From Purshia tridentata (taxonomy: Eukaryota; Streptophyta; Magnoliopsida; Rosales; Rosaceae), in the NCBI GenBank assembly GCA_003254885.1, contig QANT01004134.1, positions 19,567 to 83,566 of the forward strand: DNA of 64,000 bases. The letters run 5' to 3'. Below the pieces are notes generated by a model. It had not been told where the DNA came from. It saw only the letters and a list, made by a program, of their open reading frames with translations, and ran no database searches. Shown here piece after piece: positions 12,075 to 23,839 of this stretch (within the stretch, counting starts at the first letter, position 1; every line of letters starts with the position of its first letter). A program made the position numbers and the translations under genes.

Positions 12075-13805
12075 TCAGAATTGAAGACCATGTTCCCTAG
12101 CGGCATCAGCAAGGGCTTCCACACGTCCATGGTATGGATATCCACCTCGGTCAAAGGCCACCTTTGTAATCCCTTTCTCCAAACAGGACTTTGCAATGAC
12201 TTCTCCCACCTTCTTTGCCACTTCCTGTTGCCAGAAGCTTGAATATATCAGGACTTTTGTTGGACAAACAACAAAGTTAAGGGAAAGAAGTTTCATCAAA
12301 TAGAAGGTAAATTTAGCAAATTAGCAACCAAAAAAATCAAGGTCTAGGCTGAATCATAAAACTTCTCCAACTGTAAAGTTTTGTTCTTATCATCATTTAG
12401 TAATTATCCAAAAGGAATTAATCTACAGAAAGATCAAATAATAAAAGACAAGTGATAGAAGGAGCTTGCAAATTGTTGTTATGCAACTGTTTAACTAAGC
12501 AAGGGCTTCAGGAAAATAAAGTTATGATAAAACTTATTTTGACCATATTTAGATATAAGGGAAAAGATATCTATTGAACAATTCCATAACAGAGATGCAC
12601 ATATGCAATAAACTTTTCAGACTATTGAAACACATGGCCTAGCAACAATATTCAGCAAGCTGCTCAATCAATATCTGTGAACTTACAACGGTAGGACCAG
12701 AAGTGTAGTCAAACTCTTCAGAGATGGGTTTCTGCATTGTTGAAGCGGATGTGAGTGTGTGCATCTTGGTATCATCAATCACTTGGGCATAGATGTGCTT
12801 GTTGGAGCGGAAGACACATAACCTTGGCCTTTCGGGAGTCCCTTCAACCTGAAAAAACAAGAAATGCGTCACCCATAACCAGAACTAGCAACTCTCATTT
12901 TCAGGTAATATCTTTCAACATATTAGAGAGGACAAGGAGTGAAGCATGAACAAAGAACCATTAGAATTTAAAGGCTCCAAGAACCAGCAAAACAAATAAA
13001 TGTTCACAAGATGGTACATTTCGTAAACTTCACCAGCATACTATGATGAGTGTAGAGAACAGAATCAAGGGTCTTATCAAGAAATAGAATCATTGGAAAA
13101 TATTTCTGAGAAGTTCATTTTAAATGGGAGAGTGAATTAATGATGCTAATAAGCACCCATTTAGAGCTTCACAATTTCGCTTTCAGAACTTCCAACAGAG
13201 AGAACACACTAAACTTTCCAAACCACCTAGTACCAGAACCTCAAGAGATTAAGAGAGGCACACACAGTCATGGGGACTTGGTCCACTTAAAGGAGGTGCC
13301 TGCTAATGCCCATTCTTTTCCATGAGCATTCAGTGTGACAAAGCAGAATCCAAGCAGTTAAGGTAATCTATGCTTAATCTGCGCTTAGACTGAAAATTCT
13401 GTAAATCAAAACTAAAGCAGGCTAAACCCAGTTCATGTATATGCAAATGAGTGACTATATGATATATGAAATGGAAAACACACGCACATTTTCCTAGTCT
13501 TGGGAAGCTATGCTCCACTAATGTATGTTGGGAAGTCAATGCTCCAGTTCAGAATATGTAACCTTAATAAAATTGCAAAATTGGATGGATAGAATGAATT
13601 ATAGAGAGAGAGAGAGAGAGGAGGTTGGTACCTTCTTTCTTATACGAGTATGGCGGGCGGTCCGGTCTTCTCTTTTGGTAGTAGCTTTGGCTTCCACAAC
13701 AAGAGATTGAGGCCTTGGAGTCGCCACCCCCACAAGCTTAGGACGCACCCATAGCTGTTGGGAAGTCGATGCCGCACTCCCAAGGAACGAAAGTGACGCT
13801 GACAT
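12075..13805 (-). CDS. RPL18: Plastid 50S ribosomal protein L18 (uL18c)
   Basis: Three exons (13632-13805, 12687-12848, 12075-12224) give 161 residues. The first ~42 residues (Ser/Ala/Thr-rich, few acids, then VVEAKA) look like a plastid transit peptide. The mature part starts near [18 protein letters not shown] and carries the bacterial L18 signature: [20 protein letters not shown], then a degenerate central loop and [39 protein letters not shown]. The protein binds 5S rRNA in the central protuberance of the large plastid ribosomal subunit. Introns 1 and 2 are about 780 and 460 bp. The 5' leader has a CT microsatellite (13807-13834). From memory Arabidopsis L18c is At1g48350, which lies near the homologues of genes at 31-47 kb here. 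Confidence 0.95.
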
Positions 13806-14433
13806 TCTATCTATCTCTCTATCTCTCTCTCTCTGTCACTCTGTCTTGCTGTGTATTTCTAAAGCCCCATTGCCCCATTCTTCTATTTGTTACCTTATCC
13901 TTCCCACCCGCGCCCAGAACAAGCATTGCCCTCTCTGTTTTTTAAATTTTTATTTATTTATTAAAAAAGAACCCTTTTACCAAAGGGATTTTTTGTCATT
14001 AGCCAAATTTCTCATTTTGTTGAAGGATTTTTTTTTTCTTTTTGAAATCTGTTATTTTTTTGTTGGGTAATTTCATTGGATTTAAAGGAATGTTTTTTTT
14101 TCTTTGAATGAATGTTTTTTTGTCATATAAAACATGGATTGCTCGTTTTTTATATCAAACTCACATGTTAAAATGTTAAAATGTCAAATTGTCAATTTAA
14201 ATTATTAATTAATTATATATTCATTTAAATATATAATTTGATTAGTACATTACCCTGCCTAGTTAAGATTTTTATTATATGTTTAATTAAGCTTAAAATA
14301 AGTTAAATATATTTAAGAAAATGACTAGTGTTTTTGAGCAGAGAGGCTTGCACTCTGCTTGGTTCAGTGACTAGTGACGAAGAAAGAGAACAAAATCATC
14401 CTCATCATCTATTTTACAAGAAGGATTTGAATA
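13806..14433. other. Intergenic region between L18 promoter and RH50-like 3' end
   Basis: It begins with a CTAT/CT microsatellite in the L18 leader (13807-13834). The rest is AT-rich with several T runs (about 13940-14130) and poly-AT tracts. I see no gene. Confidence 0.55.
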
Positions 14434-17400
14434 CTAATACACAAACTCATATGCAGCTGGTACATCGTGCACCGGGTGACCTTTTTGGTTTCTTTCCATG
14501 ATCCTTCGTGCAAGGGAGACTTGCTTGCCAACCACAAAGATAAATGCCTTGCCTATTCCTCCAGCACCTCTGGCAGTTCTTCCAACACGTCGCACATACT
14601 CACTTGGATCACGAGGGAAGTCGAACAGTATAACATGATCCACACCAGAAAAGTCGATTCCACGTGATGCCCTGCCAGATATTTCATAAACATCAAGTTG
14701 TTGTTATAGTATATCTCTCCTTTTGATGGAACAGAAAACTAACCCGTGCATGCATACCTATTGTGCAATCAAATTTCAGTAACACAAATAATGCATACCT
14801 ATCAGTGCAAACTAAAAACTGTGAGACTTGCTCTGAATGAGATTTGGTGAACTCCTCCATATTTGCAACCCGTGATTCTTGCGCCAGAGCAGAGTGGAAC
14901 GGTAGAACTTGAACACGAGTTCCACTTCTGTCAAAACGTCGTAATACATTTTCAACTTTTCGGCAGGTCTCAATCTGCAAATTAGAAAGGAAAGTCTAAC
15001 TCTAATTAAATCAAATATGTGGACCATAATAAACTATGTAAGCCACCCAAAAGGAAAAGGTTCCGCCTTACCTTGTTACAGAAAACTATTGTTTTGGGAA
15101 CTGGACTTCCCTCCACAAGCTTCAGAAGAGCAGATTTCTTATTTGTGAATGCCATCTCGGGAGATTTTTCACTTCCATCATCTCCACTGCAATCTACAAG
15201 AACCTGAACATGAAAAGGATTAAAAACGATTTGAAAGGGAACTTATGAAAAAGAATTTCTGTACCCTTTTCTCCAACAACTAAGAAACTAAGCAATGGGA
15301 TAACTATTGGAAACCAACCTCTTCAAGGCCAGGGCTTATACGGTGCATTCCAGGTGCCATGACTACTTCACAATCAGGAAAAACTTCAACTAATTTGTTG
15401 TAAATGTTAAGTGGTAAAGTTGCAGTCACAAAAAGATATTGTGTGGTGACAGATGATGTATTGATCAAACTCTGCAGTGCTGCTTCAAAATCCTCATCAT
15501 TAAAGAGTATATCTACCTCATCCAGCACGGCACTGCAACAAGAGGTTCTAATTATATTAACATGCACTAGTAAAATATCTTGTCAAATTCAGGTAAATCA
15601 ACAAACACAAGCACGAATGGACACACCCACACCCACCCACAGACATAGAGATTGACTAGTCAACAAGAACACCAAGAACTCCTAAATTCTATTATTCTAC
15701 TTACATTTAGATTAATTTAAATGCGAGTGAATTTATTTGTCAAAGTGAAAGAAGCGCAATGAAGTATAACAGGTTAAGACAATTACAATATTACATTAAC
15801 CAAACTAACAAGCTAGCTAATGGATACAGACAGCAGAAATCAAGGTCCATCGTTCTCAAACCTCCTCAAAAGTTTTCAAATAAAGTTTATCACTCATTGA
15901 CAACACAGGCTATGAGAACCCATTCAAGCAAATCCTTAGTTATTCACATTTTATGCTCTATCTAAAATATGTGGTTCAACATTTTTTGTCAAAGTTGACA
16001 ATAAAAATAGTGACAGAGTGCTGCTTGATATACTCTCAAGAAACAAAAACATTACAATAGCCAAGTAGGGGGGAACCAGAATTATAAAGAAGCTTTAATT
16101 TTATCAACCCCGAGACATAATTATGAAAACTGGGGTACCATCGTAGATTTGTTAATTGCAAGAAGCCCTCTTTAATTAGATACATAAATCGGCCAGGTGT
16201 TGCTATTAGAACATCAACACCTTGTTGTAAATTCTCCAGCTGAGTTTTCTGTCGATAACCACCTGTTACAACCATAGACCTTACTGGAACCCCAAATTTT
16301 GAAATTGATCGGCAATTACCCAAAACCTGCACAAGTTACACTTGCATTAGGTAATGGCTGCAACACTCTTAAGAGGGATGCAATAAGACTAAATATCCAT
16401 TATCCTTTTCTACTGATATGCAAACTGCATGAAAAAATAGTAATAATAATAAAAACTTCTTTCAAACAAGCACCAAATTTGCATTTGTGGTTGGTAAATG
16501 CCTTTCTGCATCTTGGCTCTCTATGCCTTTTCCATAAACAGCTCTGCAGGGCTGAGCATTTTATTCATGGACAAGCATAGGGCCTATGGACTAACATCAA
16601 GGTCACAATTATATTTCTGGTTCCCATCTAATTGTACATATTAGGCACAAAGAAAAAGGTCAAACAACTACGAGCTGGCAATAAACTAATATGCTTAGAA
16701 AGCTGTTGTTAAACCAACCTGAGCAGAGGTGACAACAAAAATTAAAAGCATGTAGATCACAAGATGAAAATAGCAAGTAAATACACAACAGAAACTGACC
16801 TGAGAAGCCAACTCAGCAGTCGGTACCAATATAACTACTCGAGGACTCTGTGAAAAGGACTTGCTCAGTCCTTGAAGTTCTTCTTGTCTCATGCGCTGAA
16901 TTACTGGAGCAAGATAAGCTAATGTCTTTCCAGATCCACTTTGGTCAGCTATAATAGTGCTCTTTCCCTCAATAACTGGAGCAAATGCCAAGGCCTGCAG
17001 TTATCCAAGATGTGTAACATGGGTATAAAGTGTACTGAAGAAAATATGAGTGTGTCACTCTTTCAGCAAATATGAGTTTATCTATAGGAAACTGTTTCAA
17101 TTTACATCCTTGAACAAGTTGACTAAGCACAAACTTCATACACTAATATACTAGCATGATATTACACATTCTACAAATTTTTTAATGCCTTGACATTATT
17201 ATGAACTATCAAACTAATATCTCAACATTTACATTCAAGAATTCATCCTAACAGGTCAGAATTTCTAAGTTACACTATAAATGCAGCATTTCTCAGCAAA
17301 TATGAGTTTATCTATAGGAAACTGTTTCAATTTACATCCTTGAACAAGTTGACTAAGCACAAACTTCATACACTAATATACTAGCATGATATTACACATT

Positions 17401-18889
17401 CTACAAATTTTTTAATGCCTTGACATTATTATGAACTATCAAACTAATATCTCAACATTTACATTCAAGAATTCATCCTAACAGGTCAGAATTTCTAAGT
17501 TACACTATAAATGCAGCATTTCTCAAAGTGGATACATATCAAAGCACAACTCTTCACATATGTCAACATGGGCACAATGCTGACATACCTGAATATGTGA
17601 TGGGCGCTGGAAGAGCTGCTTCCTTAGACATTCAATCATATCTTCACTACACCCCAGATCCCTGAAGGATTTTCGACTGAAAAAGTCACTGTCAGTGGAC
17701 AATTTTCGTCGGTGCTTTAGGTCTGGAAACTCAGACAAGTTATCTATGGACCCTCCTTTGCCCCATCCTTTTGAGGAAGCAGGAGAACCTCTTGGAACTG
17801 AAGGCTTTCGTCTGTAGACCTTGGTGTCAAAATTATGTGGTTTATCTGGTTTATTTTGATTGTCATCGAGTGGCGCAAAAACATTCTCCATGCCGTCTGT
17901 TGTCCCCTTCTTCTGCATCCTGTACCTTTGTGAGCGGGAAGCACTTGAATCTCTTCCTCCATGACTGAGGGCATTTCCCTTCTTCCTTTTCTCCATAACT
18001 TCAGGTGTAGAACGTGAATTGATAAATGCCGGTGTATCTTGTACATTTAGTTCATTGTCATTTTCATTAATTTCTTGCTTCACCCGAGATGTTTTCTCAA
18101 CTATAGCTTTCACTCTTTGTACTTTCAATCTCCCAAAACTTCCAGTAAGTCTAGTACGCTCTGTTTGACGCACATCATCTGCAAATGGTGGTGCATGCTC
18201 AAAATCCCCTCTCAAACAGGATAAATATATGTGCACTTTGCATCAGACAAATCATGTATGTACATATGTTCAACCAATGCTTGGATTATTAGGACAATGT
18301 GTAACTTTAATTAGTCATTAGTCTAAGTTTGATGGAAAATAGAAAATATTTTGGGACAAAAACCAACCTGGTAACTAATATGTGAGATTATAAAAGATAA
18401 AAAGTCATTCAATAATGGGACAGAAGGAGTTCCAAGTTTCATGCAGATGGAAAGAAGAGTTAGAACTTAGAAGGGTAAATACAAGTAAGTTAAGGTGAAC
18501 ATGAATAAGCAGAAACCCAATTGAAACTGAAGTTGAAATTAGAGAGAAAGAGGACCTCCATGGGTGGTATTGCTTTTGGGAGGGTCATGAACAGAAGAGT
18601 CATTGGTGTTTGCTCCCAAGACAATGAAATCGTCCATAAGGTCATAAGTTGCTGCAGGGTTATCAATGGGTCTCTGACTTAAACTACAACTTATCCCCCA
18701 TTTTCTCATCTGATGGAGCTCTATTACAGACTTGCACTTGTGGTGTGCCACCGTGGTCCATTCGGGTTCAAGGCGTTTTGGCCTTAGGTTCACTACTGGA
18801 GCAGGAGCTTTGCCCAACATTTCACTGTTGTTTCTGGATATGGGCAATTGGGTATGGCTATTAGTTATTGATATTTTGCTGAGCTCCAT
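14434..18889 (-). CDS. RH50-like: DEAD-box-like ATP-dependent RNA helicase, RH50 type, predicted plastid
   Basis: Eight exons (18556-18889, 17589-18208, 16800-16994, 16139-16326, 15319-15532, 15072-15203, 14799-14974, 14434-14671) give 698 residues from the ATG at 18889. The frame stays open a little further upstream but has no ATG there. Residues 1-~300 are a charged, Ser-rich leader without a known domain. The helicase core follows: Q-motif-like [18 protein letters not shown], motif I SGSGKT (~337-342), [19 protein letters not shown], motif II DEVD (~450-453, not DEAD), TAT in place of [28 protein letters not shown] and [11 protein letters not shown]. In Arabidopsis, RH50 acts in plastid rRNA processing; the same role here is inferred from similarity. 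Intron 2 has a perfect 230-bp tandem duplication. Confidence 0.92.
17064..17523. repeat. Tandem duplication, two 230-bp copies, in an RH50 intron
   Basis: The 230-bp unit starting CAGCAAATATGAG at 17064 repeats from 17294, and I see no mismatch between copies. It lies wholly in the intron between exons 17589-18208 and 16800-16994, so the protein is unaffected. Confidence 0.93.
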
Positions 18890-19460
18890 AAGTACTTGTT
18901 TACAGCTTGCTGCTCGCACCGAGTAGAAGAAGAACAGGAGTCGTTGGATGGTGGAGGAACCGACGGTTATATCTATCTATTCCCTTATCATTTGTTTTGT
19001 CTGCTGCGGTTTACATATCCTGGCCCAAAGTATTCGACCAAAAAGAGAAGCCCGGCCCAAATATAATTTTTTTACCAAGGTATATAAATTAATATTTTCA
19101 TGTTTATGTCTCAAATATTCAATTCTTCACACATTGAAAGAAAAGAATATTGTAACATAACTCCAAGGTGCTGGTGGAGTTAGTTTGGACGTGTAGCTGT
19201 AACCTAGGCACCTAAGTTTGAGTCTCCAGTTCGGTGTGGATTGCATGTTTTTGACCATCTCAAGAGATTAGTCTGGTGCTCAAAAGCTTGTTCAGGATAC
19301 CCTAAAATTACAAATATATATATATTGCAACCTCATATATAAGCTTTATTCATCCCTTCATTACAAACGTTTTTCAAAGACAAGTTTTATGTGAAATAGA
19401 ATTGATATAGTTGACCGAGGATAAATATTCTCCTTACACACTCGAATTCAAACCCTCNNN

Positions 19461-19507
<47 letters not shown>

Positions 19508-20092
19508 ACATTTTCTATCTTAAACCATAGCATTTGGTATCAAAGTGGCACGCAACTGGACAAGAATCAACCATGGACAGTTTTTCCTTACAAGTTGATT
19601 TTTAGGGACAAGTTTTACCTATAAAACATGATTTTGTAAGGACAGTTTTGCCTTCTCTTATTCAGAAATCAAGTTACTTTGATTAACTCTTCCTAAATTC
19701 ACACACAAAACATAAACCCAGGCCATCCAACAACCATCAAAGTGCTCAATGATCAACAAAAGAAGCATAAAAGTTCACCATACAACTGGACTAAGATAAG
19801 TTAGCAACATCTATAACTCCAAGACAATCAGTTCAAAGTTCTAACCCAATGAACCGATGCAAACAGCATAAAAGCAGCAGCAATGATGACAAATTGAACA
19901 TCCAAACAAAATGTGGAATGAACGTTGGAATTGGCATTTACATGATATGTACTGCCAACCACATCTGTAGTTTTTACCCATCTTCTTGTTATGCTTAAGG
20001 TAAGCTGAGGAGTCACGACCCTATTATCTACCAAATCTTTCCATCTTACTAATCTACTATCGTCCACCAAATCTTTCCATCCTACTAATCTA
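18890..20092. other. Intergenic region with assembly gap and poly-A run
   Basis: 1.2 kb between RH50 and the rhomboid gene. Three N bases (19458-19460) are followed by an A run to about 19505, so this join is unreliable. Upstream of it, about 19160-19260, a stretch with tRNA-like A- and B-box resemblance could be a SINE remnant, but the evidence is weak. The part next to 20092 should be the rhomboid 3' untranslated region. Confidence 0.5.
19458..19505. other. Assembly gap (NNN) joined to homopolymer A run
   Basis: Three unknown bases precede about 45 consecutive A. This is most simply a draft-assembly join across a poly-A tract, perhaps the tail of a retroposed element. Confidence 0.9.
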
Positions 20093-20121
20093 CTATCGTC
20101 TACCAAATCTTTCCATCCTCC
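20030..20121. repeat. 36-bp minisatellite, about 2.5 copies, spanning the rhomboid stop codon
   Basis: Units starting ACCAAATCTTTCCATC occur at 20030, 20066 and 20102 with period 36 and few mismatches. The third unit is coding (Glu-Arg-Phe-Gly end of the rhomboid), the second contains the stop codon (20093-20095), and the first is in the 3' untranslated region. Confidence 0.88.
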
Positions 20122-21618
20122 GCCTCCGTAATTCTTCCAAAGGCAGGTCACTGGAATAATGTGATCGACGCGAGGACATGCCAATGCCATCATCATTTCC
20201 GCTCCTATTGGTCGAACACATTTCACATACATTTAACCAACCAGAATTTTCATATGTACAGGTATGGCATCTCCACATACCAGGTACAGCTATTCCTCTC
20301 TGACTCCCACCAACCCTTCCTCTACCAGATATCTGCCTCTGTGGAAATAAGTCTCGGAAAAACCTCAGAGGCCATCTTAGTACACCAATAACACCTCTGA
20401 TGATTACAGTAAGTGGGTCTGAACCAGAATATGACCCTCTCAACCGGAGATAGAGAAGCCCAGCAAGTATTCCACCCAGATGGCCAATGAAAGAGACACC
20501 AGGAACCAACATTTGGACAACAACCAATTCAGCCCAAGCAGCATAACGAGATGGCACTGGAATTCCATGCACGTAAGTGTAGTTTTCAGACTGTGAATTG
20601 AGCACAACCTTCATGGCAAATAGGACCCCAGAAAACCCAACAGCATATTCAGAGTAGTAAGCCTTGTCATAGTCAAAGAACATGAGTAGGGACTTGGAAA
20701 GCAGCAGTGTGATTCCTTGGGACATACCGAGCAGGACAGCAACCATGGATGCAAATTCAGTACTATCCATTGAAGATTCTAACTGGATCCCCTTCCATAA
20801 GAGCGAAAGCATGTTGTAAACCAGGTGAGACTCTCCCACATGGTAAAATGGTGACAAGAAGAAGCGCTTCAAATCCTTGTACTGTTCAACCAATTGCAAA
20901 GATAGCTTAGCACATGAATATACAACCCACTACATACATGGCTCTAAGATGGGGTAATCATTTTCCCAATTACATATGGAACCATACAATTTTTGAAAAC
21001 CAGCCATTTATTATTTCTATTAAAGACATTTAGTCACTTTTTTATAATTTTAGAAGTATAAACCATCAAACTCCCCTCGAGTAGCGCTCTACTCCATAGC
21101 ATAGGGTTTGAGCACTTCTCGAAAAGGTGATGCCTTTAGGGGTTTTTCAAATTTCCCATAAAACTAAAAGACCAATGGTCCGAGTCTGTACACGAATAGG
21201 TTGCAAATATGAAGAATTCAAGACTTATTATTTAAACAAAAATGCTGCAAATATGGAAAGGACTAAAATTGAGAGATGATATTTGGGAATTTGGAGAGTA
21301 AATTGAATTGGAAAGAGTGATGGGTCGAAAAATGACCTTGAAGATGAGGTGGGGGTTGAACCAAACATCACGGATGGGAGGGAGAATGGAGTCGAGAAAA
21401 GCGGGGCGTAGGTAGACGAGAGAGTTGGCGGCAATGAGTGAGGCAGTGACGGGGGGCTTCCTCTCCAGACGGTAGTACTCGCTCGCCGCGTGAAGTGCTA
21501 GCAGCGGCAGCATTCCATTCGAACGCGATGATCCTCCTCTTCTCTCCATGTTGCTTCTTCGGTTGCAATTGCTGTTGTTGCTGATTTGGGTCTTGAAAAT
21601 TTTGGAAAAATAGCTCAT
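20093..21618 (-). CDS. RBL14-like: Rhomboid-like intramembrane protein with C-terminal RanBP2 zinc finger (RBL14 type)
   Basis: Two exons (21337-21618, 20093-20881) give 356 residues from the upstream ATG. An internal Met at 21549 (MERRGG) would give 333. The longer leader is basic and hydroxylated and could target an organelle. Rhomboid features: HLVYNM (~His113, Asn117), catalytic serine in GFSGVLFA (~Ser178) and the general-base histidine in FIGHLGG (~His228), on about six membrane helices. The tail has a RanBP2-type zinc ribbon, W-R-C-x2-C-x10-C-x2-C (~297-316), then a basic Arg-rich end. Both the Ser and the His are present, so protease activity is plausible. RanBP2 fingers bind ubiquitin or single-stranded RNA in other proteins; the ligand here is unknown. 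A 36-bp minisatellite covers the stop codon. Confidence 0.93.
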
Positions 21619-23009
21619 TTTTTAACCTTCTCTCTCAAGTCTCCCTCCAGATGACTCCGTTTTTACGGAAAGCACATTCCAGATTCTACAGCCCAGAGGG
21701 TTTTACTTTTTCATCTTTTTTACCACCTCCCTTTTTGTAGTCTCTCTTTTTCATCACGTGTCTACCGTGGGTCCATCAAAACCCAAGAGCAAGTAATTGC
21801 TATTGGATCAGATCATGACGTCAAAAGCTATAGAAGAACGAGAGAGGCTTCCACGGGCATCTCTCACAAATTGGTGTGACCCATTTGTGAGACCCATATG
21901 TTGTAGGATCCACCTCTTTGTGAGAGATGCCTTAATGGAGCATGCCCATGAAAGTCTCAGTAGTACAAGAACATCTCCGTATAGGATTATCGCTTAGAGA
22001 TTACCGACACAGAAAATTGAAGAATAATCCTTATTGGACTAGTGAAACCTAGTCTTTGTAATAGCCCAATCCATTTCAAATGTTTCACAAATTTTCATAT
22101 ATCAGATTCAGGAATTTTCAAATCATCAATTTTAAATATTAAGACAAATGGTGGTTATGACATGTCTCCCTGAGAACAACCATTAGCTAAAGTGGTCATG
22201 ACCCAAGATATACTCATTTGTTTGGCCTCACATTATTATTTTAGTTAAGTGGAAGATCATTTCCTACAAGATCCCAAAAAATGAAAACCATACATGCTGT
22301 CAACCGAAAAATTCGCTCTATTTTTGTTATTGATTATTGCAGCGATTCAAGTGAAAGATACAGATGAAATCTGCATCGATTAGCTTGCAAATTTTTTAAC
22401 AAATACATAGCTGAATTCATTTATCAAAAGAAGAGTGGTGCTCTACCCACTCCGAGCTTCATTTGCCGTCTATTCATGCTCAAAAGACTGAGAGGACTCA
22501 AGCGTGTGTTGGTGGACCGACTCACTTTGGTCACCAGCCTGCCATCTTATGCCAAGTTATGACATTGTTGTGCCCTACTCATGTTCAACACTTTTTGTGA
22601 TTAAGCCAATAAAGAAATTAGACACTATGATTTTCTTCCATATTTTCAATGCGTTCTGTACTAAACAGAAGGAACTGTGTAAGACTAGCTTTGGCATCAA
22701 GATAGTCTTAGAGATGAGACACATTGGGAAGGTCAATCACACAACCGACCTGCTAAGCTGCTTCAGTTTCCTAGAATGGAACCAATCAACTAGTTAAACA
22801 AAAAGCTTCCATGATTACGCTGATCCCAAAATTCCAATCATGGCGCAATTTGTTATACAACTAAAAACTGTAACTTGCTCATAAATCATACACTGATAGT
22901 AGAACATACAAGTGTTCAACACAGAGCATACATCAAGTTGAGGCGAAGTGAGAAAATCTACATGACTATAACTACATCATGATCATGGCTTGAAAGAACT
23001 AACAAATTG
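21619..23009. other. Intergenic region upstream of the rhomboid gene, with a small foldback
   Basis: About 1.4 kb without a recognisable gene. It holds the rhomboid promoter (right after 21619) and an inverted repeat at 21856-21931. An ORF at 22504-22797 has no features I recognise and is probably chance. The last ~200 bp should be the 3' untranslated region of the small membrane-protein gene. Confidence 0.5.
21856..21931. repeat. Small inverted repeat (foldback), 15-bp perfect arms
   Basis: GGCATCTCTCACAAA at 21856-21870 is the exact reverse complement of 21917-21931. The 46-bp middle contains a further TTTGTGAGAC piece. It looks like the end of a foldback MITE, but I could not find target duplications. 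Confidence 0.75.
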
Positions 23010-23839
23010 TCACTTTGAATTCTTCCCCCAGCGAGTTGAAGAAATCTTTTGCCTTGAAAACCCAAAAAAAAAAAATGAAAAATCAAACTTGAATGAGCAA
23101 AAAAGCGTGTGTGAAGCAAGGTAAGAGAATCGCGAAAGTTTGTAATACAAATACCTGAGACTTGAAAGCTGTTGGGTCAAGTCATTGATCTCAAGGCCGG
23201 AGAGTTTGAGAGAAGATAGAGTTCCAGGTACCTCCTGGGACACAACATGGGATAGTTTGTCCATTGAAACTGCCAATCTTCTCAAAGCCTGAAATCCCAT
23301 AAAATTTGATTCATATATATAATATATGCATTGGAAAATGATTGTATATTGCTCAAAATTCAAATTTGAAAAGGACGGAGGCAGAAGCCAGCGAAAGTGA
23401 GTGACTTACATTGATTGCCGGAATGCAAATTATAGCAACAGAGAAAAGCGCAGCAAAAGCCTGCACGCCCAACCAGTGAAACAGTAAGCAGTGGTTACTA
23501 TATGTTTGATTCCAAACAATAAACATGGTAAATGGCCAAATGGGTTACCGTGGAGAGGACAAAGAGGAGAGAGGCAAGGCCCAATTCGGCAGTGGGTCGG
23601 ATCCGCAGAGCTTTGACAAGTTGTACGGACGGAGCAATGGCAGAAGAAGAAGAGAGCGGAAGTTTGCTTTGGGAGGATGAATTCATTGAATTGGGTTTTG
23701 GCAGTGGCAGTAGCTTCAACCTCAAGAAAGATGGAATATTGGGTTTCTCAAAAACCAAGCAGGCAGCTCTCCGGCAGCCGTGAGAGCCACTCGGCTTCAC
23801 CGCCACGGCCACTGGAAATGGAAGCGACTGGCCCCACAT
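23010..23839 (-). CDS. Small predicted plastid membrane protein of unknown function (DUF948-like)
   Basis: Four exons (23549-23839, 23410-23460, 23155-23288, 23010-23052) join in phase to 172 residues. The ATG at 23839 gives a long leader rich in Ser/Pro/Lys with almost no acidic residues, which suggests a plastid transit peptide. An internal Met at 23788 would remove part of it. One or two hydrophobic segments follow (LGLASLLFVLST and AFAALFSVAIICIPAIN), then a soluble coil, LRRLAVSMDKLSHVVSQEVP, with LKLSGLEINDLTQQLSSLRQ and a basic end. The arrangement of membrane segment plus amphipathic coil recalls DUF948 proteins. The family is conserved in plants as far as I recall, but its function is unknown to me. 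Exon 2 is only 51 bp. Confidence 0.82.

Noticed and set aside
18890-18919. Longer RH50 start at 18919
   Set aside because: The upstream extension begins with GTG, not ATG; the first ATG in frame is at 18889.
19158-19503. SINE with tRNA-like promoter boxes and poly-A tail
   Set aside because: The B-box-like GTTTGAGTCTCC is weak, the body between it and the A run is not SINE-like, and the gap NNN prevents judging the tail.
22504-22797. 97-codon open frame
   Set aside because: No domain, no coding-like composition and no neighbouring exons.
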